From the NCBI RefSeq assembly GCF_037040815.1, contig NZ_CP146232.1, forward strand, positions 4,062,001 through 4,126,000: a DNA stretch of 64,000 nt. The letters are read 5' to 3'. Origin of the DNA: Pararoseomonas sp. SCSIO 73927. Lineage in GTDB: Bacteria; Pseudomonadota; Alphaproteobacteria; Acetobacterales; Acetobacteraceae. The notes under the pieces were generated by a model. It made no database searches. It was not told the origin of the DNA and was given only the letters and a program-made list of their open reading frames with translations. The translations under genes and the position numbers were made by a program. Below, piece after piece: positions 56,493 through 64,000 of this stretch. Within the stretch, counting starts at the first letter, position 1; each line of letters opens with the position of its first letter.

Positions 56493-58655
56493 GTGAGTCT
56501 CGTCCCCAGCGCGGGGCGTGGCGCTGCGCCGGCCGCCCTGCCGCGCGCGCCGCTGCCGCAGGCCCCGCCGCCCGCCCCCGGCTTCGCGCTTGCGCCGCGC
56601 GACATCCTGACCACGATCTTCCTCCGCAAGCGCTGGATTGCGCTCGCCTTCCTTGTGCCGGTGGCCCTCTCGCTCGCGGCCGCGCTCGTCATCCGGCCGC
56701 GCTGGCCGGCCGAGGGCCTGCTGCTGGTCCAGGTCAGCCGGGAGAGCGCGGGCGCCGCTGACCTGACGGGCACCGGGCCCACGGTGGTGAGCGTGGAGAT
56801 GCCGAAGGTCGTGCAGTCCGAGCTGGAGATCCTCCTCTCCGACGTGGTGCTGCGGCGCGCCCTCGAATCGGCCCCGCCCGGCTCCATCCTGTCCGGCACG
56901 GGGGAGCGGCGGCTCTTCGGCCTGCTGCCGCCGGCGGAGGATTCGATTCCGCGCGCTGCGCAGCGCCTGCGGCAGTCCATGATGGCGCTCACCTCCGCCA
57001 CCTCCAACCTCATCCGCGTCTCCGCCGCCCTGCCGACGCGGGAGAGGTCGGTCGCGGCGCTGCGGGCGGTGTTCGACGCCTACGCCGCGCAGCGGCGGGA
57101 GATCTACGCGCAGACGGACGCGGCGGTGCTCTCCGTCGAGACGGACCGGATGGCCTCCGACCTGCGGTCGCTGGACGACGAGATCGCCCGCGTGCGGTCC
57201 GGCGCGCGAATCCTGGACCTGCCGCAGGACATCGGCCTGGCGAACACGCGGCTGGACAGCACCACCACCCGGATCGACGCGCTGCGGGAGCGCAAGGCCT
57301 CCACCGACGCGCAGCTCGACGCGGCGCGGGCACGCCTGGCCGCCTATCCCGCCCGCGTCGTGGCGGCGGCCGAGACGACGAACCTCGCCCCCAACGACGA
57401 CAGCCGGAACGAGCTGACCCGGTTGGTGCTGGAGCGGCGGAGGATGGCGTTGCAGTACGCGCCGGACTGGCCGCCGCTGCGGGAGCTGGACCAGCGCATC
57501 GCGACGCTGCAGCAGAGCATTGCCGGCAATCGGAACACCCGCTTCGAGACGGTGCGGGAGGTGCGGAACCCCGCGGTCGAGCAGCTCTCCCTCCGCATCG
57601 CGACGTTGGAGGTGGAAGCGGACGCGGCCGGCAAGCAGATGGCGGAGCTGGAGAGCCAGCGCGCCGAGGCGCGGGCACGCGCGGACTCGCTGCTGCGGGT
57701 TGAGGCGCAGCTGCGCGACCTCGGCCGCCGGCGGGACGCGATGGAGGCCTCCTTCCGGCAGATCGCAAATCGTGAGACGGGAGCCCGCATCACGGAGGAT
57801 GCGCGCCGCTCCCGCTCCCCCTCCGTCACCGTGGCCCAGGCGCCCGTGGCGGCGGCGCAGCCGCGCGACCTGCGCCCGGCCTTCGTGGTGGCAGGCGTGC
57901 TCGGCGGCATCCTCGCGGCGGTCTCCGCGGCCGTGCTGCTCACCCTGTTCCGCCGCAGCTTCGCCACCACGGACGAGGCGGCGCGCGGTCTGGGGCTCCC
58001 CGGTCTCGCCTCCATCCCGCCGAACGTGAAGCTGATCGGCGGTTCCACCACGCCGCAGGTCACGGACCTGACGGCGATGCTGCTGGATGCACGCTCGGGC
58101 GGGGAGAGGCTCGCCGTCATCCAGTTCGTGGCGACGGACGCGGAGGACGGGCGCAGCGCCATCGCCCTCACGGTCGCGGCGGAGATGGCGCGCTCCCGCG
58201 GATTGCGGACGCTGCTGGTGGACCTGGAGACCGATGGCCGCGCCTACCTCGCCGCCATGGGGTCCCACCCCGTGCACGAGCCGGGCGACCCCGACAACCT
58301 GCTGGCCTTCAACACCGCCATCCCGAACCTCTGGGTTGCCTACGGCGCGCGGGAGAGCATCCTGGGCGACGCGCATGCCGGGATCGAGCGCACCGTGGCG
58401 CTGCTGGCGCGGTTACGGCGGGACCTGGACGTGGTGGTGATCGTTGCGCCCACCGAGGCGGAGGACTACGCCATGCGCCGCCTGACCGCGCTGGTGGACG
58501 CGAACGTGCTCGCGCTGCGGGCGCAGCGGACCGACAAGTCCGTGGTGCGCGCGGCGCGGGATTCCGTGCTCTCGGCCGGCGGCCGGCTGGTGGGCTTTGT
58601 GATGAGCGGCGAACGGCCGGTGCTGCCCCGCCGGCTGGCGCAACTGGTGTCCTGA
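56493..58655 (+). CDS. Polysaccharide chain-length/export protein, GumC/Wzc-like with degenerate kinase domain
   Basis: Protein of 720 residues. A proline-rich start is followed by a helix (WIALAFLVPVALSLAAALVI), a long periplasmic Wzz/coiled-coil region, a second helix (AFVVAGVLGGILAAVSAAVL) and a C-terminal P-loop-like domain. In that domain the Walker A lysine is replaced (EDGRSAIAL, Arg554) and the Walker A' motif reads LLVDLETDG, so tyrosine kinase activity is unlikely. The start is GTG 56493. The next gene starts on its stop codon. Confidence 0.85.
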   Translation: MSLVPSAGRGAAPAALPRAPLPQAPPPAPGFALAPRDILTTIFLRKRWIALAFLVPVALSLAAALVIRPRWPAEGLLLVQVSRESAGAADLTGTGPTVVSVEMPKVVQSELEILLSDVVLRRALESAPPGSILSGTGERRLFGLLPPAEDSIPRAAQRLRQSMMALTSATSNLIRVSAALPTRERSVAALRAVFDAYAAQRREIYAQTDAAVLSVETDRMASDLRSLDDEIARVRSGARILDLPQDIGLANTRLDSTTTRIDALRERKASTDAQLDAARARLAAYPARVVAAAETTNLAPNDDSRNELTRLVLERRRMALQYAPDWPPLRELDQRIATLQQSIAGNRNTRFETVREVRNPAVEQLSLRIATLEVEADAAGKQMAELESQRAEARARADSLLRVEAQLRDLGRRRDAMEASFRQIANRETGARITEDARRSRSPSVTVAQAPVAAAQPRDLRPAFVVAGVLGGILAAVSAAVLLTLFRRSFATTDEAARGLGLPGLASIPPNVKLIGGSTTPQVTDLTAMLLDARSGGERLAVIQFVATDAEDGRSAIALTVAAEMARSRGLRTLLVDLETDGRAYLAAMGSHPVHEPGDPDNLLAFNTAIPNLWVAYGARESILGDAHAGIERTVALLARLRRDLDVVVIVAPTEAEDYAMRRLTALVDANVLALRAQRTDKSVVRAARDSVLSAGGRLVGFVMSGERPVLPRRLAQLVS

Positions 58656-59386
58656 TGCGGTCCTTCCTCCTGCCCCTTCTCCTCCTCGCGGGCTGCGCCT
58701 CGGGGACCGACAACCTCGGCACCACCCAGTCCGTGCGGGTGCAGGAGCGGATGCCCGAGGGCTTCGCCGCCTGGACCGACGCACCCGCCCCCTACCGCTT
58801 CGGCCCGGGGGACCGGGTGAAGGTGCAGTTCCTCCTCACGCCGGAGGTGAACGAGACCTCGCTGGTTGCGCCGGACGGCACCATCTCGCTCCGCGTCGCG
58901 GGGCGGGTGGAGACGGCCGGGCGCACCACGGCGGAGCTGGAGCGGACGGTCGCCTCCGCCTCCCGCCGGACTCTGAACAACCCCATCGTGACGGTGGGGC
59001 TGGACGAGGCGGGTTCCTCCGTCGCCTTCGTCGGCGGGCAGGTGCGGCGGGCCGGCGCCTATCCCGTTACCGGGCGGCGCGGCATCGCGGAGGTGATCGC
59101 CCAGGCCGGGGGGCTGGAGGACGCGGCGCGGATGGACCAGGTGGTCCTCATCCGCCGCTCGCCGGAGGACCGGCCGATGCTGCGGGTGGTGAACCTGCAG
59201 GGCTTCATCTCCGGCGCGGACGCCACGGGCGACGTGCCGCTGGTGGCGGGGGACATCGTCTTCGTGCCGCGCAACCGGCTCTCGGAGGTCGGGCTCTGGG
59301 TGGACCAGGCGATCAACCGGATCATCCCCTTCTCCCGCTCCTTCTCCTACGCGATCAACAAGAACACGCCCGGGAACCTGTTCTGA
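58655..59386 (+). CDS. Polysaccharide export lipoprotein (Wza/GumB family)
   Basis: Outer-membrane export channel protein of 243 residues. The lipoprotein leader SFLLPLLLLAGC has its lipidated cysteine at residue 14. The Poly_export domain (YRFGPGDRVKVQFLLTPEV, LVAPDGTISLRVAGRV) and SLBB segments (VAFVGGQVRRAGAYPVTGR, GGLEDAARMDQVVLIRR) follow. It shares one base with the GumC-like gene and is its partner across the envelope. Confidence 0.92.
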   Translation: MRSFLLPLLLLAGCASGTDNLGTTQSVRVQERMPEGFAAWTDAPAPYRFGPGDRVKVQFLLTPEVNETSLVAPDGTISLRVAGRVETAGRTTAELERTVASASRRTLNNPIVTVGLDEAGSSVAFVGGQVRRAGAYPVTGRRGIAEVIAQAGGLEDAARMDQVVLIRRSPEDRPMLRVVNLQGFISGADATGDVPLVAGDIVFVPRNRLSEVGLWVDQAINRIIPFSRSFSYAINKNTPGNLF

Positions 59387-59402
59387 TGGGCGATCCCATC
59401 TG

Positions 59403-60149
59403 ATGCAGGAGGTCGCGCTTCTCGGCCGCGCGCCGGTGGCGCCGCTGGACCTGGAGGGGGCGGTGGCGGCGATCGCGGCGCGCGATTCGGGGGAGCCTTT
59501 CGCCTACGTCGTCACGATCAATGCGCAGATCCTGCTGCTGGCCGAGGACCTGCGCACGGGCCTCCGCGCCGCGCATGAGGGCGCCTGGCTGCGCCTGAAC
59601 GACAGCGGCATCCTCGCCCGGCTGCATCGCTGGGCGCTGCGCGAGAGGGTGCCCGTGGCCGCCGGCAGCGATCTCTGCGTCGCGCTGCTGAACGGCGTGA
59701 TGCGGCCCGGGGACCCGGTCACCGTCATCGGCGGCGGCCCGTCTCTGGTGCCGGCGCTGAAGGCGCGCTTCGGGCTGCGCCAGGTGGCGCAGCACGAGCC
59801 GCCGATGGGCTATATCGACAGCCCGGAGGCGCGCGAGGCGGCGATCCGCTTCATCGAGGACCACCCGGCCCGCATCACCTTCGTCGCCACCGGCGCGCCG
59901 CGCTCGGAGCGACTGATGCAGGAGGTGGCCGCGCGGGGCCGCGCGACGGGAGTGGGGATCGCGGTCGGCAGCGGGCTCCTCTTCGCCGTGGACCTCACGC
60001 CGCGCGCCCCGGCCTGGATGCGGCGGAACGGCCTGGAATGGCTGCACCGCGCGCTGACGGAACCGCGCCGGCTCGGGCGCCGCTACGCCGGTGACATGCT
60101 GCCGCTCGCCCGGCTGGCCCTGGCCGCGCGGCGGGGGCGCCCCTCCTGA
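59403..60149 (+). CDS. WecG/TagA/CpsF family glycosyltransferase (GumM-like)
   Basis: GT26 enzyme of 248 residues. Motifs are FAYVVTINAQILLLAEDL, the aspartate-bearing LRLNDSGILARL, VTVIGGGPSLV, TFVATGAPRSERLM, and the C-terminal RAPAWMRRNGLEWLHRALTEP of the family. It adds a sugar to the lipid-linked intermediate on the cytoplasmic face. The stop overlaps the probable CTG start of the flippase gene. Confidence 0.91.
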   Translation: MQEVALLGRAPVAPLDLEGAVAAIAARDSGEPFAYVVTINAQILLLAEDLRTGLRAAHEGAWLRLNDSGILARLHRWALRERVPVAAGSDLCVALLNGVMRPGDPVTVIGGGPSLVPALKARFGLRQVAQHEPPMGYIDSPEAREAAIRFIEDHPARITFVATGAPRSERLMQEVAARGRATGVGIAVGSGLLFAVDLTPRAPAWMRRNGLEWLHRALTEPRRLGRRYAGDMLPLARLALAARRGRPS

Positions 60150-61417
60150 CCGGGGTCCTGGTCCGGCGGCTGCTGCGCCCGGGTGTCCTCCGCTACGCGC
60201 TGGCCTTCGCCGAGCAGGGACTGGCGGCGCTGATCTCCCTCGGCCTCACCCTCTGGCTCATCCGGCGCGGCACGGCGGATCAGCTCGGCGCCTACGTCTT
60301 CTGGGCGAACGTGGTGCTGGTGGCGGGCACGCTCGTCTCCTCCTTCACCTCGGTCCACCTCTACCGCCTGCCACCGGAACCCGCGGGGCGGCGTGGGGCG
60401 GAACGGGCCATCCTCTCCGCCAACCTTGCCCTGGCGGGGCTGGCCGGGTTGCTCGTGGCGGCGGTGGCCCCGCTGCTCGGGCCAGGTCTCGGCACAGGGG
60501 CAGCGGCGGTGCTCGTGGCGGGCTCGGTGATCGGCCTCTGCGCGCGCTCTCTTGCGGCCTCCCGCGGGGCGATGGCGCTCTCCGCCGCCGTCTCCGCCTT
60601 CAGCTTCGCCGTGGTCTTCCTCATGGTGGCGCTGGAACTGGCCCTCGGCCACGGGCCGTCCGTGCCGCTGCTCTTGGTGCTGATGGGGCTCGCCCAGGCC
60701 TTGGCCGGGGGCGCGGTGATCCGGCGCCTCTCCGGTCCGGGGGCGGCGGATTTCGGCCCGGCCGCCCGGCGGCGCTGGCGGGTGCTGGCCCGGCGCTCGG
60801 GCTGGTCGCTGCTGGCGGGCGCCTCCAACGAGGTGTTCACGCGGCTGGGGATCTTCACCGTGCCGCTCCTGTTCGGCGCGCCCGCCCTGGCCGGGCTGGC
60901 GGCGGCGTCCACGATGCTGCGCCCGGCCACGCTCCTGGCCGGCGCCTTCGGCAGCGGGGCGCGCGGGCCGCTGGCGGCGCGGCGGCACGCCGGGGATGCG
61001 CGCGGGTTCTGGCGGCTGCTGGTCCTCGGCGCCGCCGTCCCCACGACCGTCACCCTGGCCTGGAGCGGGGTGGTGGCCGCGCTCTGGCCCCTGGTCTCGG
61101 GCTGGATCTACGGCGGACGCTACGAGGGGTTGGAGACGGAGGTCCTGCTCTGGGGCGCGGTCTTCGGCCTCGGCTGCTGCTGGGTGGCGGGGCTGGCCGG
61201 GCTGCAGACGCTCGGGCGGCTGCGCTCGCTCGCCTTGGCGGAGCTCGGCGGGGCCGTCGCCTGCGCGGCGGCGATGGTGCCGATGCTCCTTCTCCTCGGG
61301 CCGCGCGGGGCGCTGGTGGCCACGATCCTCGGCGGGCTGGTGCAGGTGACGCTGCTGGCGCGCGCCGTCTCCCGCGGGCTGCGCGCGGGCGGGGAGGGGC
61401 CGTCCTTCATCCGTTAG
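60146..61417 (+). CDS. Polysaccharide biosynthesis flippase (Wzx/GumJ-like), apparent CTG start
   Basis: Membrane protein of about 423 residues with 12 or so helices. It would move lipid-linked repeat units to the periplasmic face. The frame opens after a stop at 60092 and has no ATG, GTG or TTG before GTG 60311. Yet the sequence from 60146 encodes a first helix in family style (YALAFAEQGLAALISLGLTL, IRRGTADQLGAYVFW). CTG 60146 overlaps the preceding stop as CTGA, mimicking an ATGA junction, with GGGGGC upstream. The conventional alternative, 60311, would remove the first helix. Confidence 0.75.
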   Translation: MTGVLVRRLLRPGVLRYALAFAEQGLAALISLGLTLWLIRRGTADQLGAYVFWANVVLVAGTLVSSFTSVHLYRLPPEPAGRRGAERAILSANLALAGLAGLLVAAVAPLLGPGLGTGAAAVLVAGSVIGLCARSLAASRGAMALSAAVSAFSFAVVFLMVALELALGHGPSVPLLLVLMGLAQALAGGAVIRRLSGPGAADFGPAARRRWRVLARRSGWSLLAGASNEVFTRLGIFTVPLLFGAPALAGLAAASTMLRPATLLAGAFGSGARGPLAARRHAGDARGFWRLLVLGAAVPTTVTLAWSGVVAALWPLVSGWIYGGRYEGLETEVLLWGAVFGLGCCWVAGLAGLQTLGRLRSLALAELGGAVACAAAMVPMLLLLGPRGALVATILGGLVQVTLLARAVSRGLRAGGEGPSFIR

Positions 61418-61468
61418 GGCGCGGGTGCTAAAGAGCCGGGACGAGGCAGCATCGGAGCGGTGGCGGGC

Positions 61469-62368
61469 ATGATCCAGGGGGCTGCGCGATCGGCGCTGCG
61501 TTTCCTCGGCCGGCACTACCCGCTCTACAGCGGTTGCGGCACCTTCGCGAACCTCGCGCCCTGGCGCGCCGTGATGGCCACGGGGCCGGAGGAGGCGGTG
61601 GCCGGGATCCGGGACACGGGCGCCCGGCTCGTCGTCCCCGTCGGCGACTTCATCGGCGCCGCGGTCCACTCCTTCGGCGACCTCGACCCGAAGGTGACCT
61701 GGGTGGCGCGGAGGATCCTGCGGCCCGGGGACACGGCGATCGACATCGGGGCGAATCTCGGCCTCGTCTCCATGGCGATGGCGGACGCGGTAGGCCCCAC
61801 GGGCAGGGTGGAGGCCTTCGAGCCGCAGCCGCGCTTCGCCGCACTCGCCCGCCGCAGCGCGGAGCTGAACGGGTACCGCCACTTCAACCTGCAGGCGATC
61901 GCGCTGGGGCGCGGGGATGCGGAGGTGGACCTGCACATCCCGCACGACAACATGGGCCGCGCCTCCATCGGCCGGGCGGAGGGAACGGACGAGGTGATCC
62001 GGGTGCGCCAGCGGGATGCCGGCGCGGCGCTGGAGGCACTGGGGCTCGGGCCCATCCGCCTGATCAAGATGGACGTGGAGGGCTACGAGACGGAGGTGAT
62101 CGCGGGGGCGGAGGCCTTTCTGCGCCGCAACCCGCCGGACGCCATCCTCTTCGAGCTGAACGACTACGAGGGCGACTTCCGCGACCAGCCCCTGGTCGGG
62201 CAGCTCGCCGCGCTCGGCTACGGGTTCGCGGAGATGCCGAAGGTGCTCTGGCGAATGCGGCTGCGGCGCATCGGGCCGGATGCCGGCGGCAGGCTCGCCA
62301 ACGACATCCTCGCCGTGCGGCGGGACGCGACCGGCGAGGCGATCCTGAGGGCCGTCAACGCGGTGTGA
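61469..62368 (+). CDS. FkbM family methyltransferase
   Basis: SAM-dependent O-methyltransferase of 299 residues. The SAM loop is TAIDIGANLGLVSMAMADAV, then VEAFEPQPRFAALARR, and the conserved LIKMDVEGYETEVIAGAE and FELNDYEG. It probably methylates a sugar of the polysaccharide. ATG 61469 is used; GTG 61460 would add three residues. Confidence 0.9.
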   Translation: MIQGAARSALRFLGRHYPLYSGCGTFANLAPWRAVMATGPEEAVAGIRDTGARLVVPVGDFIGAAVHSFGDLDPKVTWVARRILRPGDTAIDIGANLGLVSMAMADAVGPTGRVEAFEPQPRFAALARRSAELNGYRHFNLQAIALGRGDAEVDLHIPHDNMGRASIGRAEGTDEVIRVRQRDAGAALEALGLGPIRLIKMDVEGYETEVIAGAEAFLRRNPPDAILFELNDYEGDFRDQPLVGQLAALGYGFAEMPKVLWRMRLRRIGPDAGGRLANDILAVRRDATGEAILRAVNAV

Positions 62369-63647
62369 CGGCGGCGCCCAGCCCCGGCTCGTCCTCGGCC
62401 AGCCCCGCCTCGTCCCGCGCCCGCAGCCACCAGGCGAGCGCGGCCACGGTGACCACCGGCCCCACCGCGAACATCACGGAATAGACCGCCGAGCACAGGA
62501 TCTCGAACAGCACGTAGTCGCCGAGCGCGGCGCGGAAGGCGCTGCGATGCCCGAGCGCGCGGGCCGTGAGGAAGGCGCGGGCGTGCAGGGCCACGATCAG
62601 CGCCGTGCCGATCAGCCCGTACTCCAGCAGCACGCCGAGCCAGCCGATGTCGGTGAGCCAGAAGTCGGCGCTGCCGAACACGTCCGCCAGGGTCAGCTCC
62701 GAGAAGGAGGAGATGGAGCCGCTCCCGAAGACGAAGCGGGACAGGTCTCCCGACACCCAGCCCCAGGCGAGGACGGCGGAGCGCAGGCGGATGAAGAGCG
62801 ATTCGTCGAAGACCCGCCCCAGCAGCTCCGGCAGGCCCGGGCCGAGGATCATCGCCGCCGCCGCCACGGGCAGCAGCGCCGCCGCGCCGAGCCCGAGCAG
62901 CCAACGGCGGGAAAGGCAGAGCGCGAGGTTCATCAGGAGGATGAGAACGGTGACGCCGATCGGCAGCCGCGCCTTGTACATCGTCGCCATCGCGACGACC
63001 GCCGCGACGACGAGGAGGAGCTGCCAGGTACGCCATTCCCGAAGGAACCGGCGCCCCATCCAGAACATCGCCACCTCGCCCAGCATCATGGGCATGCGGA
63101 TGTACATGCCGCGCCCCTCGTCCCAGGAGAACAGGTTCCCGCCGAGGACGTTCGGCTGGTACCAGGGCGCGGGAACGGTGATCCAGAGGAGGACCATCAC
63201 CCCGAAGGTGGAGAGGCCGAAGGCCAGCATCCCGCGCTTCACCGCCGTTTCGGAGGGGCGGAGCAGCATCAGCGCCGCGGCCACGGAGAAGTAGTAGGTC
63301 AGCGGCCAGGACTTCACCGTGCCGAGCAGCGCGTCCAGCAGCTCGACCGGCAGCTCGATCATCGAGAGCAGGGGAACGAGACCGAGCGTGTAGGCGAGAA
63401 GGACGAGGTAGAGCGGCCCGTCCGGCAGGCGCAGCATCAGGATGCCGAGCAGGGTGAGCGGGGCGACGAGAAAGGCCCAGCCCTTCGAGATCGCGTAGAG
63501 CGGCCCGACCTCCTCCTTGTAGCTGAAGATCTGGAAGAACATCGGCATGAGGAGGAACCACGGCCAGGCCGGGCCCGCGCGCCGGGCCGCCGCCTCCGCA
63601 GGTCGCTCTTCGACCGGCCGCGCCGTCTGGGCTAGGAGGCCTGCCAT
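62355..63647 (-). CDS. Wzy/O-antigen ligase-like polysaccharide polymerase
   Basis: Polytopic protein of 430 residues with about 11 hydrophobic helices and a large loop (WYQPNVLGGNLFSWDEGRG; later FDESLFIRLRSAVLAWGWV and FGSGSISSFSELTLADVFGS), the layout of Wzy/GumE-type polymerases. Sequence identity to named families is weak, so the call rests on topology and context. An AGGG site precedes ATG 63647. The start codon shares CATG with the divergent GH10 gene. Its last 14 bases overlap the end of the FkbM gene. Confidence 0.72.
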   Translation of the reverse strand: MAGLLAQTARPVEERPAEAAARRAGPAWPWFLLMPMFFQIFSYKEEVGPLYAISKGWAFLVAPLTLLGILMLRLPDGPLYLVLLAYTLGLVPLLSMIELPVELLDALLGTVKSWPLTYYFSVAAALMLLRPSETAVKRGMLAFGLSTFGVMVLLWITVPAPWYQPNVLGGNLFSWDEGRGMYIRMPMMLGEVAMFWMGRRFLREWRTWQLLLVVAAVVAMATMYKARLPIGVTVLILLMNLALCLSRRWLLGLGAAALLPVAAAAMILGPGLPELLGRVFDESLFIRLRSAVLAWGWVSGDLSRFVFGSGSISSFSELTLADVFGSADFWLTDIGWLGVLLEYGLIGTALIVALHARAFLTARALGHRSAFRAALGDYVLFEILCSAVYSVMFAVGPVVTVAALAWWLRARDEAGLAEDEPGLGAAVTPR

Positions 63648-64000
63648 GCCCGTCCCTGATCTCACCGCCCGGAAGCTGGTCCAACGGCCGGGATCCCGCA
63701 AGCCGGCCCTGCCCCGGCGCGCCCTGCTGGCCGCGCCGCTGCTGCCCCTGCTGGGCGGGGCCGGGCCGGCGGCCGGGCTCGGTGCCCTGGCCGCGGGGAA
63801 GGGGGTCCTTTTCGGCACCGCCCTGACGCGGATGGAGCTGGAGGGATCGCCCGGGCTCGGCCGCATCGCGGAGACCGACGCCGCCGTGATCGTGCCGGGG
63901 CTGGAGCTGAAATGGTCCGGCCACCGCCCCTCGCCGGAGGGTTTCGACTTCGGCGATGCCGACTTCATGGTCCGCTTCGCCGGGGAAAGGGGGAAGGCGC
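63646..64000 (+). CDS. Endo-1,4-beta-xylanase-like glycoside hydrolase family 10 protein (3' truncated)
   Basis: The first 118 residues are in the window. A leader with twin arginines (ALPRRALLAAPLLPLLGG) is followed by GVLFGTALTRMELEGSPG and then VIVPGLELKWSGHRPSPEGF and FDFGDADFMVRFA, the conserved N-terminal part of GH10 (the family motif ELKW then FDF). AGGAGG lies 6 bases before the ATG. The catalytic glutamates are beyond the edge. It would act outside the cytoplasm, perhaps trimming the polymer made by this cluster. Confidence 0.83.
   Translation, partial: MPVPDLTARKLVQRPGSRKPALPRRALLAAPLLPLLGGAGPAAGLGALAAGKGVLFGTALTRMELEGSPGLGRIAETDAAVIVPGLELKWSGHRPSPEGFDFGDADFMVRFAGERGKA

Overview
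This window comes from a very GC-rich alphaproteobacterial chromosome. Gene content and protein style (alanine/arginine-rich proteins, twin-arginine-like leaders, many TRAP and amidohydrolase genes, mreBCD-mrdA-rodA, an ilvBNC-leuA block) suggest a Roseomonas-like member of the Acetobacteraceae. That assignment is inference, since no marker rRNA lies in the window. I see no insertion sequence, prophage, integrase, CRISPR array or rRNA. The one tRNA is tRNA-Lys(CTT) at 41018-41093.

Layout. 1-7.6 kb: the 3' part of mdoH, a 2H phosphoesterase, two small secreted paralogues, an M20 peptidase divergent from a degenerate TauD-like protein and an Asp/Glu-racemase homologue, an SDR and an ABHD10-like hydrolase. 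7.7-9.7 kb: a GT4-GT9 glycosyltransferase pair. 9.8-12.7 kb: a DctPQM TRAP transporter. 13.2-16.3 kb: a membrane-anchored TAXI binding protein, mscL and a DUF445 protein. 16.4-18.1 kb: a zinc-type ABC transporter behind a promoter that overlaps a Zur-like palindrome. 18.1-20.4 kb: a YqhA-family protein, a small hypothetical, RidA and a K+ channel. 20.5-25.1 kb: a sugar epimerase and aminotransferase pair, a TauE/SafE permease, an ArsR-type regulator and serB. 25.1-32.5 kb: miaA, ilvB-ilvN-ilvC, a CHAD protein, and leuA behind a leucine-rich leader peptide. 32.6-34.6 kb: a nucleotidyltransferase and an amidohydrolase. 34.7-40.9 kb: a small lipoprotein, then the cell-shape operon mreB, mreC-mreD-mrdA-rodA. 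41.2-50.9 kb: the potassium-uptake locus, with kdpDE plus a small membrane gene facing kdpFABC, followed by an OxyR-like regulator. 50.9-64 kb: a Wzx/Wzy-type exopolysaccharide cluster ending in a GH10 xylanase-like gene cut by the right edge.

The genes combine into recognisable modules. The ilv and leu genes make branched-chain amino acids. MreBCD with PBP2 and RodA drive side-wall peptidoglycan synthesis. KdpDE senses K+ limitation and controls the Kdp pump, probably through the mirror-image array of TTTACG boxes between the two divergent units. The last 13 kb should assemble a lipid-linked repeat unit (priming transferase, GT-D and WecG glycosyltransferases, FkbM methyltransferase), flip it (flippase), polymerise it (Wzy-like) and export it (GumC/GumB-like).

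The points most worth following up are the dyad-symmetric kdp control region, the leuA leader peptide, the Zur-like promoter with a coupled 41-residue membrane peptide, the flippase that seems to start at CTG, and several enzymes or regulators that lack the residue defining their family: racemase cysteines, the second OxyR cysteine, the GumC Walker lysine and the epimerase tyrosine.
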